Below, piece after piece: positions 24,801 to 36,499 of a stretch of DNA of 64,000 nucleotides. Both the position numbers and the translations under genes were made by a program. This stretch comes from Tanytarsus gracilentus. Its lineage: Eukaryota; Arthropoda; Insecta; Diptera; Chironomidae. Position 1 is the first letter of the stretch. Each line of letters begins with the position of its first letter. The notes under the pieces were generated by a model that saw only the letters and a program-made list of their open reading frames with translations, searched no databases and had not been told where the DNA came from. The stretch is from contig JAXRKN010000040.1 in the NCBI GenBank assembly GCA_038502055.1, positions 6,718,001 through 6,782,000 on the forward strand, read 5' to 3'.

Positions 24801-26014
24801 AAAATGAAAAAGTTAAAATAAACACGTAGACATATTTTTAAACTTTCCGTACGACAGAATTCAAGAATGAATTTAGAGATTATTTTTTATTAGTGTGCCA
24901 ATTTCCTAACGAAAAATTTTCTGATAGTTTAATTTAAGGTCATGGAACCCAAAGTTAAAAACTTGAAAGTTTTAATTAAATTTTGGAAATATCTACTGAT
25001 TTCATTTTTCAATTTAAATAAAAACAAGTTTTAGGCTATCCAAATTCCGTAAATTGGTGTGGAAATTTTACCACAAGTGAGTTAAGTGGCAACACCCAAC
25101 ATCAATAAAACGACCCAAACAATTTTTTTTTAAAACTCAACTTACACACGGTTTGCAATTTATTTTGATATATTAGCGTGAGCTAAAAGGAAGCGAGGTT
25201 GTTATAATATTCAGTTTGCGTTCCTCGCGACTCAGAATTTGGGATAGGAAAAAGCGTCCAAATAATTCGGAACATTACCTGCATACTAATGATCTATCTA
25301 TGGCCGCCATCTCTTGGTATTGTTTATTCTTCAAAAAGATTTCAGATATAAATATAAAGATTTCGATAATATTCTACAAAAATTATATAATACCTTGGGT
25401 AACTGAACATTAACTTTGTTGGGAAGAGTCGAGAACTACAAAGTAATTTCGAGAAAATATTAAGAAAGTCACGAACAATTTTTCAGCTTCATTAATCACC
25501 ATTGAAAACATTTTTAATTTTCATTGACTTGGGAAATCAGCAATGTAGTATTGACCGAATTGACATAGTATAAACCATAAAACGTTGTAAATATATATTT
25601 CAATATTCAGGAGTCGCTGGTGCTGCTTCACTATAAATTTTTAGGAAAATATTTCCAAAAGGAACTCTGAGCCATACTTTAAATGATACCGCTGATTTCT
25701 TTTGTTTTATAAAGTAGTAAGTTGCTCTCAAAAAATTTCAAATTGTTGTTTCATAAATAGTTTATCATACCAACGTGACACTTAGTTAGGCTTATCACTT
25801 ACCGACTCTTTATAAATGATCGAAAAAATAAAAAATATTTAATATTTTTCCGCATACAATTGAATAATGAAAAATTTCTTGCATTCATATCAAAAACTTT
25901 TTCACAGCAGATGGTGATTTGCTAAAAAGAAGTAAAGAACCTATTTCAATTAAATTACTTTCCTAGAAATTTTACTTTTAAGAAGCTTCCTTTTTTGATA
26001 TTTCGGAAAGCAAA
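21881..26014. other. Interval between the two inverted Helentron-like copies, no gene recognised
   Basis: AT-rich sequence without recognisable coding or RNA genes. The one structured spot is an inverted repeat of 11-bp arms GACTGAGTAAC (23000-23010) and GTTACTCAGTC (23033-23043), whose loop contains ACTGCACACTGCAGT. Confidence 0.4.
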
Positions 26015-26590
26015 CAAGATGGGCCTGCAAACGGCGTTGCCATTTCCAATAGCTCCGCTGTCTTAGATTAGTACCCCATAGTTCTGAAAAAATGGACATT
26101 AGTGGCACTCCTGGCCGGCCATGATGGACATTCCTCAAAAATCATCTATATCAATCGATTCCTGGTCCAATCACGAGTTCAACGATACCCATGAAGCCAT
26201 ATAAGAGAAAATTTGTATGAAAAAGGACATTTTTGCACTCAGGGACGGTCCTTGGAGGGTCTTACCTCAAAACAAAATACTTCTTGCACAACTAGAGCCA
26301 AAATCAAATTTTTAGCCACAAACCCGATTTAAATCCAACCAGTTCTTGAGATATGCTGCCCACTAAGATCGTAAGAAAGTGAGAAAGTAAGAAAGTAGGA
26401 TGACTTAAATGGCTCTAACTCCTCGTAGGATCAACCGATTTCAAATCTGTTTTCGCCAGTTTGTAGGGTTTGACTAGGCCTATCATATTAGTATATGTTT
26501 TGATATTGCAAAAGGTAATGTCTTGGCACCAGGGGTCGAAAACTGGTTTTGGAGAAATTCAAAATTAATATATAGCGGAGCTATAATAAA
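26015..26590 (-). mobile_element. Helentron-associated-like element (HINE), copy 2, inverted, single minisatellite unit
   Basis: Reverse-oriented copy of the element at 20966-21880. It shares the CAAGATGGG end, the palindrome around 26028-26041, the AGCTCCGC subterminal motif (about 26052) and the AGCGGAGCTATAATAAA outer end. It contains only one 120-bp-type unit, which accounts for most of the length difference (576 versus 915 bp). Confidence 0.6.
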
Positions 26591-27354
26591 CTTGAAAGTG
26601 CTTCTTTAATTTATTTTATTTTTCTATTCATACCTTATGAGTTAATGTTCCGTTTACGTACGTTTTATTAGGAAACACAATTAGAATAAAAACTTTAAAT
26701 TGGCTTTTTTTAAAAGGAATCAAATTTTGGCACTTGTGCAGCTAGAGATTTCAAGTTTTCGCAAAATTTAGAAGAATTTCTCATTTTTACAAAACTTTCA
26801 TAAAATTTAATCAGAATGTCAGTAAATAAAAACACTTATATACACTTATGCAACTTTCTTTTATCATCACAGGAATTTTTATTGGTTATCCATCTGAATG
26901 CATTGTTTTATGATGACACGAGCGCTGTAAACAGCTGGTTGAAGGGGACCAAATAATCATTTTAATTTTTAAAAATTTGACCCAAGCACAACCAACTACG
27001 TACAATACGCTTTAGTTCTGTTGACTAAAAATTATTGCATTATCAGTTATTTGTCACACAGTTCAAAGAAATACACACTGCAAAATCGCATCATGGATTG
27101 GTTCGGAAACCTCGCTTTAAATTAGAAACAAATCATGCCTTCGTTCGAGTGCTGGTTCAATTGCAGTTGAAGGTCGGTAATATCTTTTTCGCTCAAGAGA
27201 ATGTGATTTTGCAGTTCCAACCATGAAGCTCGGTGTATGTTTTGGTCAAAAGGTGGATCGACTTTATTTCTTCATGCTCTAGTTTGACTCTTGAATTCTT
27301 GGATAAAAAATATATATACACAAATTACAGAAATAGCTCACAAATTATAAATTG
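26591..27354. other. Intergenic interval, no gene recognised
   Basis: No conserved frame or structured RNA was seen between the second Helentron-like copy and the 21-bp minisatellite. Confidence 0.4.
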
Positions 27355-27472
27355 TTGGCCAAAATGTCCATACCATTGGCCAAAATGTCCATGGTATTGG
27401 CCAAAATGTCCATGGCATTGGCCAAAATGTCCATGCTATTGGCCAAAATGTCCATACCATTGGCCAAAATGT
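27355..27472. repeat. 21-bp minisatellite, about six units
   Basis: Units start TTGGCCAAAATGTCCAT at 27355, 27376, 27397, 27418, 27439 and 27460. The 21-bp period keeps all frames open, so one plus frame reads as a seven-residue WPKCPxx repeat. Degenerate fragments (AAATGTCC, CATTGGCTTTTTTGTC) continue to about 27515. There is no supporting start, splice signal or flanking conserved coding sequence, so I treat it as non-coding. Confidence 0.85.
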
Positions 27473-27520
27473 CTAAAAATGTCCTGGCTTTTTTGTCATT
27501 GGCTTTTTTGTCTTTACCCC

Positions 27521-28239
27521 TAAAAAATGTTAAGGGAAATTATTTAATTACGTAAGATATTAAGGACTAATGACGCTAATTGACTGTCGTTCGTTTAATC
27601 TAGCAGGCATGAATGAAAAAATTCGTAAAATAGGGAAAACGATTCATTCTTCTTTTGCTTTCTTTTTTGTATTTAAAATTTTTTAAAGTTGTTTTTGTTT
27701 TGTTGTTTGTTTTTGTTTATAAATTTTTTTTGTTTATTCCTTATTTGTTTTCTCCTTTCTAATAATTCCAATTTTTGAGATTGATAAGTTGAATTCATTG
27801 GATGGCCCTGTGTTTTGTGGTTTTTTTTATTTCTTCCTTTCTTTGTTAAATTTTTTTGAGTTCTAATTTTTAATGATCCATTATTTTTGCTGCTTCACAG
27901 AAAATTTTTTTGTTTGCAACGATTTTAATGTCGATAAATCTCTCTGCCCTTGCCTCTCCTAATCAATTTTTTTTTTTTCTTTCTTTTTTATTATTCGACA
28001 TCTTCTTATCTTGTTGAAAATTGATATTGGCCGCTTAGAATTTACATCATTAAGAGGTTTTAAGGGTTTTTGCAATGCTATAACACGACATTCCCTCCAT
28101 TCTTCTGGAATTTCACATGTCTCAATGATCTGATTGACATAACAAACTTGTATGAGTGAAATATTTGTATAATAAGCTCAAAAAATTGATCAAATTTAAG
28201 TAAGTTTAAAAAATGTTAAGGGAAATTATTAAATTACGT
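27521..28239. repeat. 33-bp direct repeats flanking a LINE-containing segment
   Basis: The 33-bp sequence beginning TAAAAAATGTTAAGGGAAAT occurs at 27521-27553 and again at 28207-28239 with one mismatch. The enclosed 650 bp are very T-rich on the plus strand and contain the reverse-transcriptase fragment. It could be a long target-site duplication or the footprint of a segmental event. Confidence 0.6.
28000..28170 (-). pseudogene. Non-LTR retrotransposon reverse-transcriptase fragment
   Basis: On the minus strand one frame reads through a block with the hallmarks of the N-terminal RT domain of Jockey/I/CR1-type LINEs: NQIIETCEIPEEW, then CRVIAL.KP.KP, then SKRPIS. In intact elements this corresponds to the segment P..W....V..L.KP.K.......RPISLL just before the finger/palm motifs. 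Only about 55 residues remain, then the frame enters a Lys-rich low-complexity tail. No endonuclease or YxDD motif is present nearby. It is a dead fragment. Confidence 0.7.
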
Positions 28240-31200
28240 TTTTTTCAATTTTTTGTACCATAGGAGACATAAGGTTAGTTGTAGTCAAAGGATAGTTGAG
28301 TAAAAAAGTTTCTTTTGAAGGTTTTTTGGAGAAAAAACTGAAAACAATTATATAAATTACAATAAACAAAGATGGAAACTATAGGCGCCATTTATGCTAT
28401 ATCGAACCGACATAATATATATTTTTTGTTCTCGGAAATGTTGAAAAGAAAGACGCACACGAGTGAAGGAGAGAAAAAACTTTTTATCTTTCTGTCTTTC
28501 CATAAAGTTCCTTGATAAAATGTGATTTTATGTGTGGCACACCGTCAGAAAAGGGAGAGGTTCTGAGGTTAATATAAATTTTAATTTTGATAGATTATTT
28601 TAACATAAAATAAATTTTAAAAAACTGTCATTAGATATTAAATCTCGCTAAAATCTCTCAGAAAAAAAACTTTGGTCTTGAAGGAGAAAGTTGACAATTC
28701 TAACAAATAAATTATTTTTTTCTTTTTTGCAGGAATTTTTTAATAGTATAATAAATTTAGATTAGATTTTTTTATTATTGAATTTTTTCTCCTTTATGGA
28801 TGCATATTTTTGGTCCAACAGACTGTGCACTTCAATTTTTATCTCATGACAATTTTAACAAAAAAATTAATATAATTTAAGACACCGTCGAAACCAGTGT
28901 GATGATTTCTTGTAAAAATTTGAAATTAATAATAATTATTATTTAAAAGATATTTGTATATTTTTTTGTAGAATTCGTTTCATAGAAATTCATAAATTTT
29001 TTTTCAGAATGAGACATATAAATTCCTCTTCGCTCACTCCTTAGTGAGAAAAAAGAAAAAATCGAATCATGTCCAATGTAAAATGGAGTTTAATCAAAAA
29101 ATTCCTTCCAAAAATTCCTCAATCAATCCAAAGGAATTTTTCTCTTGTGTTAAAACATCATGAATTACATTTTCAAACAAATGGAACTTTTTGTTTGTAT
29201 TTTTTTAAGTTTTAATCAAAAAGGTGTGTTTAGTAAAACACGGTAAGTACTTTAATTTGCGTATTGCTTATAGAAAAGTAAAAAATGCAAGGAAGAAAAA
29301 ATTAAAGAATACCACCTCCTGATTCTGGTTGTAAACTAAAAAAACGGAAGAAATCCATAAATTTGGAAGTATTCGTGTTCTAAGATAATAAAAATTTTCT
29401 ACCTTCCAAACTCACCGAGTGGTGTTCGTTAAAGTCAAAAAACTTTTTAAGAGTATAGAATGATTTTCAGCCCAGCCTATCAAGCGTTTAAATGTTCGTG
29501 TTTCTGTCTTTTATTCAACCACTTGGAGCCCATACTTCCATATATCGTACAAAATATTTATTTTACTAAAAAATTCAAATACGGAAAGTCGTGATTTTTT
29601 TCTCTTCTTTTAAATAAAGTAATTAAAAATGAATACTTTCAATCAAACGTTTTTCGTTAAGGAGCTTATTAGAATATTACGAATTTCTGTATTTTTGGAC
29701 ATGAGAAGAATTGTGTACACATTTATACAGACAAATTATCATTAATTGAGCCAGGAAAAGACTTTTAAAGGATTTCCTTTGAGCTAATGTTATCGTTATG
29801 CGCATGCTCATTTTTTATTATTTGGCCTTCATGGGCCCCAAAATTTAAACCCAAGAATGTATTGATATGAAATGAAATGATATGTATTGAAATGTCCATC
29901 ATGACCCGGGTCATAATAATACGTACTTTGAATAAAAAATCACCATCCAAAGATTCGAAGATTTAAAAATATCAACTTGCTGGTGCCTAATTATTTTTTT
30001 GAATTTTTTAGAAATTTTTTCGACTATATGTTATGTAATTCAAACTCAATCGTGCAATTTGAACCTATATACACATTTATGCATTGCATACTAAAAACTC
30101 ATTTTTATTTTTATCTTCATAGTTCATACCGTTGCATATGATAATTCCAGCAATAAACAGTAATCATATAAAAAACGAAATAGCTTTACTTTCAATGTTT
30201 TTCTATGTGAAAGACATAACAAAAACCGAGATTTATGTATTTATCATAAAAATTCATTAATCATGTTTCATCTAATGAAGTTGCCAGGGATTATTCCAAA
30301 AAAAAAAGTGTCGTGAATTCACCAAAAGAATAATTAAATTATTTCTTATTTATCACTATGTAAATTTTTTAAAACTTTATGATACATAATCATGGTAAAG
30401 CTATTACCTTATAAGTGAGATGGGCAAGTGTCTGCTTGGATGATTAATATAGAAGAAGGATGAGAATTTAAAGTTTTAAATTTTAATATTAAAGAAAACC
30501 CATTTCTGCGAGATCTTTACTTTTAAACTTCATACCCCGGTCCACATGAGTATTTTACGTCCTTTACTACCTTTCATTGTCATATTTTAAAGCTTGAAAA
30601 TTAATATCAAAGATTTATTTAATTCTATCTTTTTCAAAAAATATTACTCTAGAGTTGATAGAGAAAGGACAAAAGGTAAAATGGACGCATCAGGAGATAA
30701 TAAATGATAACACGACAAAAAAGGGACTTTCCATTTTTCATCTAAATGTCATCCTTTTAACATCGGCAAGGGATCTAAAGCAAATACTTAGAAAATTTAT
30801 TCAAAATGACACTCACCTTTTCATTAAAGTCAAAAGTTGTTCCCTTATTTTTAAAATAATGATTTTGGATTTTTCGGAAAAAGTTCTGGCTGCAGGTGAT
30901 CTTTACAAAAATCAAATTATAGTTTCCCCAAAAATATCCTGCGTGGTCATATGGTCTCCACAATTGAAACAAAGAACATTAAAAATAAAACCAAGTAGGG
31001 ACGTTTTGCAGGAATTTGATTTTACTCAAATTTCTATTGGTTTTAAATCAGGACTTTAAGTGATGTAAAGTCTCTTGAGCGAAGTGAATAACGATGATAA
31101 AACTCAAGCAAACTCGAGTGGCTAGAGAAGAAGTAAGAGGGTTTGCTTATTCACTTAAACCCTTGTATTAATACTAAAGTTAAGCATGCGGTTTTATTGT

Positions 31201-34200
31201 AGTTAGCTTAAAAACGATGGTCTTTATGAAAAAATCTATTAGGAAAAGAAGAGTCTTCCAGAGCAATTAAATTTATTTGTATTAAAGGCGATCAATTTTT
31301 CAATATTACCGTTAGGAATGATTTCTAAAAACAGAACATCACGAAAAAAAATTATGGCGATATGCTATTAACTTGGATCAAAAAAATAATTAATTTATTT
31401 CGCATATAATGTTTAATTTACCCTCAATGTTCTGATTTGAATATGCATTTTAAAATCATTCTATGTTCTACATAAAATTTTTCATTTCTATTACCCGACA
31501 TGAAGAAACAAAAAAATTATTGGTGTTCGGCGACTTACCCCTATTTTCTATCCCAATACATGTGTTAATTTTTGTTCAAAATAAGGAATTCATAACTGAA
31601 AACTTGAGAGTGAGTGAGAGCTTCATAAACTTTTTACGAGAATATTGTTGTTTTGTTGACTGCTTTGAAAGCTTTTGAAACTTTTTTGACTCGTTATGTT
31701 TAGAGAAAGAACTAGAAGGCACTAGAAACATAAGCAGTAAAGTATCAGCTGAAAAAACTCATGATTTCTTGACACTTCTGTTGTTGAAAAATGAGTTCTG
31801 AGCTTTTTTGCACATTTTTTTGCTCCATGCAAAATATTACAAAACGTTCGGTCATAGACATCTATATTTTCATAGAAATTTATTTATTGGCTTCATTTAC
31901 CTTATGAAATCGACTGCACTAATTCAAAAGCAAGTTGAAAAAATAAGTTTTACAATATTAAAAAATTTAAATTTTTAATAACGTAATCAAATGAGATGCG
32001 CGGCTACACCCACGTGTGCATTTTGATTTTTTCTTCTTTTTTTCGTGCATTGATGCAAATCATAACTGATTAAAAAATTAATTTCCTAAACAACTCAAGA
32101 TAAAAAAAATTATTTGGCTACCCAAGAACTCTGCAACAACTGTTTTTCTTCAAAATTTATTAGCGTTATAATTTATTTTATATTTTTTGCTTCTTTAATT
32201 TAATTTACACTTGCACTTGTCACTTATTCTAGACATGCATTAAGGAGAAAATGATAGAAAAATATAAAAGTTTAATAACAATTAATTTTTTTGCCGGTCG
32301 AGTGTCGAAAATTCAAAAAAATACGTGCATGTAAATTAAAAAGAAAAAACCAATTTAAAATCAATAAAAAAGATGTACAAAATACTTAAATTATTTTTCA
32401 CTTTATCTGTGGTAATTTTCAAAGTTAATGTTTTTTAAAACTTATTTTTTCAGACTCTTAGCGTTTAATAAAATTTTCAGCATTCACTTGTAATACTTTT
32501 TCACAAAATTCTTTCTTATTATTGACTTTTTCATAATAATTTCTTTTTCACAAAAATCTTAAATAATCGTCACATACAAATAAAAATAGCTAAATTAAAT
32601 TTTTTCTTCTTTAAAAATAGCTTTTTGCAACTGATTGAAAAACTACCGACCCATTCAATGATTTTTGCAAGACTAAGCCCAGGCTAAGAGCAGAAATTAC
32701 AAACGAGATGTTTTCCTTTTGATAAAAAAATTTCGTCACCCGACAAACGATGGTACCGACTCCTCTATGTAGAAGAACTCGCTCAATAAATATGAGCCGA
32801 TGAAAATCCCGCACATACAGTAAAATATTTTTTCTATGGAGCGTGAGAGTGGAAAAAGGGAGCGACGACGATGACGATATCGGGAAGTTGCTGGGTTGCT
32901 AGACGGAGAAAGAAGATTCGGATGTGCACGGAGAGAGTAATTTTCTTTCGTCAGACATTGCAAAAAAAAATTGTTCGTCCAAAATGCATTTATTTTTGTG
33001 ACTAAACCCGAGAGAGAGAGAGAGAGAGAAAAAAAACCGGAGAGAAAAAATGTCTAGCCCAAAATTTTGTGAGAATTTTCAATCGACGAGCGCATGAGCG
33101 GAACGATGTAGAATTTGTAAAGGGGAACTTAAAAAGTTCGTTAGCTTGAACTTTCATATACAATTTTTGTGTGTTGCTCCCAATTTCTTACATAAGTTCA
33201 TTTCCTAGCAAAATACTGAAAATATACACATTTTTTACATTTCCTTGATTTTTTATTGTCTCCTCGAAATCATACATTAATTCATCATCACCCACTTACA
33301 TCCCTTAAATAAAAAAGAAAAGATTTAGAATATGGGGAACTTTCTTACGTTGAAAAATTTCCTTACGTAATGAAAAAGATTTTTTCAAGGGTGTCCATAT
33401 TTGATAAAAAAAATCTAATTCAACAATTTTTTCCTTAAAAATAAATATTTAATAAATTTACTGTTAAATTTTCATTTAATATTGCCATGTAGCAGGGTGT
33501 TGTTAGTTGATGTACAGATCAGCATTTTTGATTTGAAAAAATCAAAAAACCACAATCGGAATTTAGAATTTATCAGTTTATAAATTTAGAAGCAAACTGA
33601 AATTTGTGTTGATATGTAATTGAAATTTGTGTAGTATTGATTATGTTATTTATTTTAATTTTTAACGAATTTACAATGCACTATAGAAATAAAAGTGCAT
33701 CTCAAAGTTTTGACGTGTGTATCGCAAAACACATCATTGAAAAGCAAATTCGTTAGGCTTCAAATGTGGCTTGCAAAATAAATAAAACATTGATCATGTC
33801 TATTTTAAATCATCCAATCTCACATTTGTTTTTAATGTTCTAAATTCTCATTCTTCCCTTGTTCTCATTTTTAAACGATCTTTAGCATAAATTGTATATA
33901 CAGATATACTGTATTAAATCTTAATAATTATAAGAAGAAAATGCCTCTACTCATTTTGATGAAGCGATGTAGAAGGTAAATGAACATTGACTTAATAACA
34001 TGATGACCATAACTCGAATTATACTGATAGCCAATCGGGTTTCAATATCTTTCACCTTTACAACCCAGTTGAACTTAATATACAAATTGTGTAGACTGTG
34101 TTCAGCACATATTGAAAAAAAAAACAAAAAAGATTTTCCTTCTAAACTTTTACAATAGTTTTCCGCTGTTCTAGATGTGTGGCAAGCATACATAAAGGCA

Positions 34201-36499
34201 TTGGAATAAAAATAAAACTTTCTTTTCCTTTTTCATTCTATTTTTCCTGTGTGTGAAGTTCATGCTGGTTCATTAAGGATTTTGTGTATAAGGGCTTTTT
34301 GTTGATTTTAAACACGTTCACATTTTCACAACGAATAGAGAGAAAAACCTAAAGGGAACGTGAAAGTAAAAGACGAAATACTAAAAGTTTTCTATTATCG
34401 TTTTCTATACACCACTTTTTTCTCACACCTACTTTTCTGCTGCGATTTAGACTCAACTTTCATATCACATATTTACTTTTATGCGAATGTTTGATAATAA
34501 AAGCATTGTTTTACATTCTTTCATTTCTTATATTTATTAAAAGAAAGGATTTAGTTCACGTATTATTGTATTTCATTTGTAGACAGTTTTTGCTGAAATT
34601 TTGAAATTGTGTCTTTCTTATGGATTTGAGTCTTAGGATAATAATAATATTCACACATCCATATCATTATCCGAGATACTAGATAAAAAAGAGAAATTTT
34701 ACACAGTAATTCATATACTCAAAAGAGCAAGCGAAAGAGGCAATAATACATATTTAATGTAAATAAATTTTTTCTCCCTAAGATTTTTCTTCGAGTAATG
34801 CCAACGACATGACAAAACTTTTTCAATGTGTGCCACTAATAGCCAAAGTTTGTTTATGCGAGGAAGATAAAATGTGAAAAATTTCTGTGATTTGACGTCG
34901 AGAGCGGAAATAAAAAGAAGAAAAAAAATCCATTTTTACCGCACTTTGACCTCTGTCTCAATCGCATAAATCTATTCAATCCTACTTGAGAGTACAAACA
35001 CAATAAAAACTTAAAAGCGTTATTTTTCGGAAATAAGGATGAAAAATTACATTTTTCTATCAGCACAATTGAAAAGACTACTCTCGCATCTTATGTGCGA
35101 GAGAAAATAGTTCGATATATTTAAGGGTTGGAATTTATTCTTATATGTTTAAAATTTGAATTAGGACAAATTTATGTTTTTTATTTTTGAAGTCTGTTAT
35201 AATTTTTTGAATAAATTTTAAAGCCAGAACTTTGATAATTCTCATGCTTTATTTTTCAATCAGCGGTTAAGCAATGAAACTATCAACAATGATCGAACGC
35301 TTTCTGGAGAGTGTTGAAGAAAGCACTCACTGGCCTACATTCAATCGTTAATTTTTGACCGACTTTTAACTTCTTTTCTTCATTCAGTTTAAATTTTTGT
35401 TCGTCAAAACAACTCGCTCGTTAAACTTGGTAAAAAGTATTTTTATTTGAGTCAAAAATGATAATAAACTGAGAACAATCAGTGATACAGAAAATTTATT
35501 TTAAGAAAAAATAAGAATAGCAAAAAGTGTTTAAAAGCAAACGTAAAGAAATGTTAAGAGCATGTTAGGTATAATTTAATGTGTTAAGGAGAAAGTAGCG
35601 AACATTTTTTTTAACTCGCATATCGAAAACCTTTTTTCGATGCCATCGAGACTCTCACAATTAATACGTGAAGTTATAACTTTATTGAAGTAATTTTATA
35701 TTGACAAATAATGACTGAAGTAAGTTGATCAATCAATTTTCAAAAATTTGTTCGTTTGCATGCTAAATTCACAGCTGATGGTAATGAAGAATAAGAGAGG
35801 GAGAGAGAAACGCTTTATTTGAACGTACAGAAAAATTCATAAGTGTGCAAGTGAGAACGAGAAAAAAATATTAGTTGAGTTTTACATTAAAATATCCATT
35901 AATTTTTTAACCTGGAAAAGTTCAAACTTAAATTTGTTTAAATTATTTAAAGACAAGCTGCTTATTTTGTAACTGATATTTAATTATTTTACTAATTTTT
36001 CGTTACTTATTCATCGAAGCAATTTATTTTAATTTTATTTTTATTTGTTTGAAATTTTCGGTGCTACATGCATGAAGAGTGCCGATTGTTATTTCTTTTT
36101 AAGCTAGTTGATTTGCAGAAAGCAAAGACGATATGGAAGTGAAAAGACAAAAACCAGTTTTCTCTCTAGTTATGCTTACGCTTTCTCACTACATATATCA
36201 CCAAAACATCTTCGTTATTTTCAATTGAGGGAGACAAATTAAATTAATTAAACAGATTCATAGATATTTAGAAGTAAGAGCATGCAAACATATCATGGAC
36301 CTTTGTCATCTGAAAAGTAGCAATATGATAATATAATTTCATTATTGCAGTGACGTAAATAGAAAAAATAGGCAAAACTTTACGAGACTTTAAATTATAT
36401 GTAAAAATTAATTAATTTTCTACATGGACCAAAACAATAGTTATATAAGTAAAAAAACATTTGAATAATTAAAGGTTACATTTCTCATTTTTAAAACAG
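28240..36499. other. Long intergenic or intronic interval upstream of the Spatzle-like gene
   Basis: No conserved protein was recognised. A 134-codon open frame at 30655-31059 (+) has no identifiable domain and no good start. The block at about 32740-33060 is richer in G/C and purines than its surroundings and ends in a GA microsatellite, so it may be a promoter or leader exon. The first exon of the Spatzle-like gene must lie somewhere upstream of 36500, so part of this interval is probably intronic. Confidence 0.35.
33010..33029. repeat. (GA)n microsatellite, possible GAGA-factor site cluster
   Basis: About ten GA dinucleotides follow a purine-rich block with several short GAGAG/GAGCG motifs (32840-32940). 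GAGA-type tracts often mark fly promoters; no transcript can be assigned here. Confidence 0.6.

Noticed and set aside
27355..27515. CRISPR-like array or WPKCP repeat protein
   Set aside because: Units are contiguous with no spacers, so it is not CRISPR. There is no start, splice or conservation evidence for a protein.
30655..31059. 134-codon open frame on the plus strand
   Set aside because: No ATG at the start, no recognisable domain, composition like the AT-rich surroundings, and no neighbouring exon signals. Length alone is not enough.
35555..35580. Possible first coding exon of the Spatzle-like gene (ATG near GTATAA)
   Set aside because: Both candidate ATGs give either an immediate stop or the wrong phase for the 36500 acceptor.
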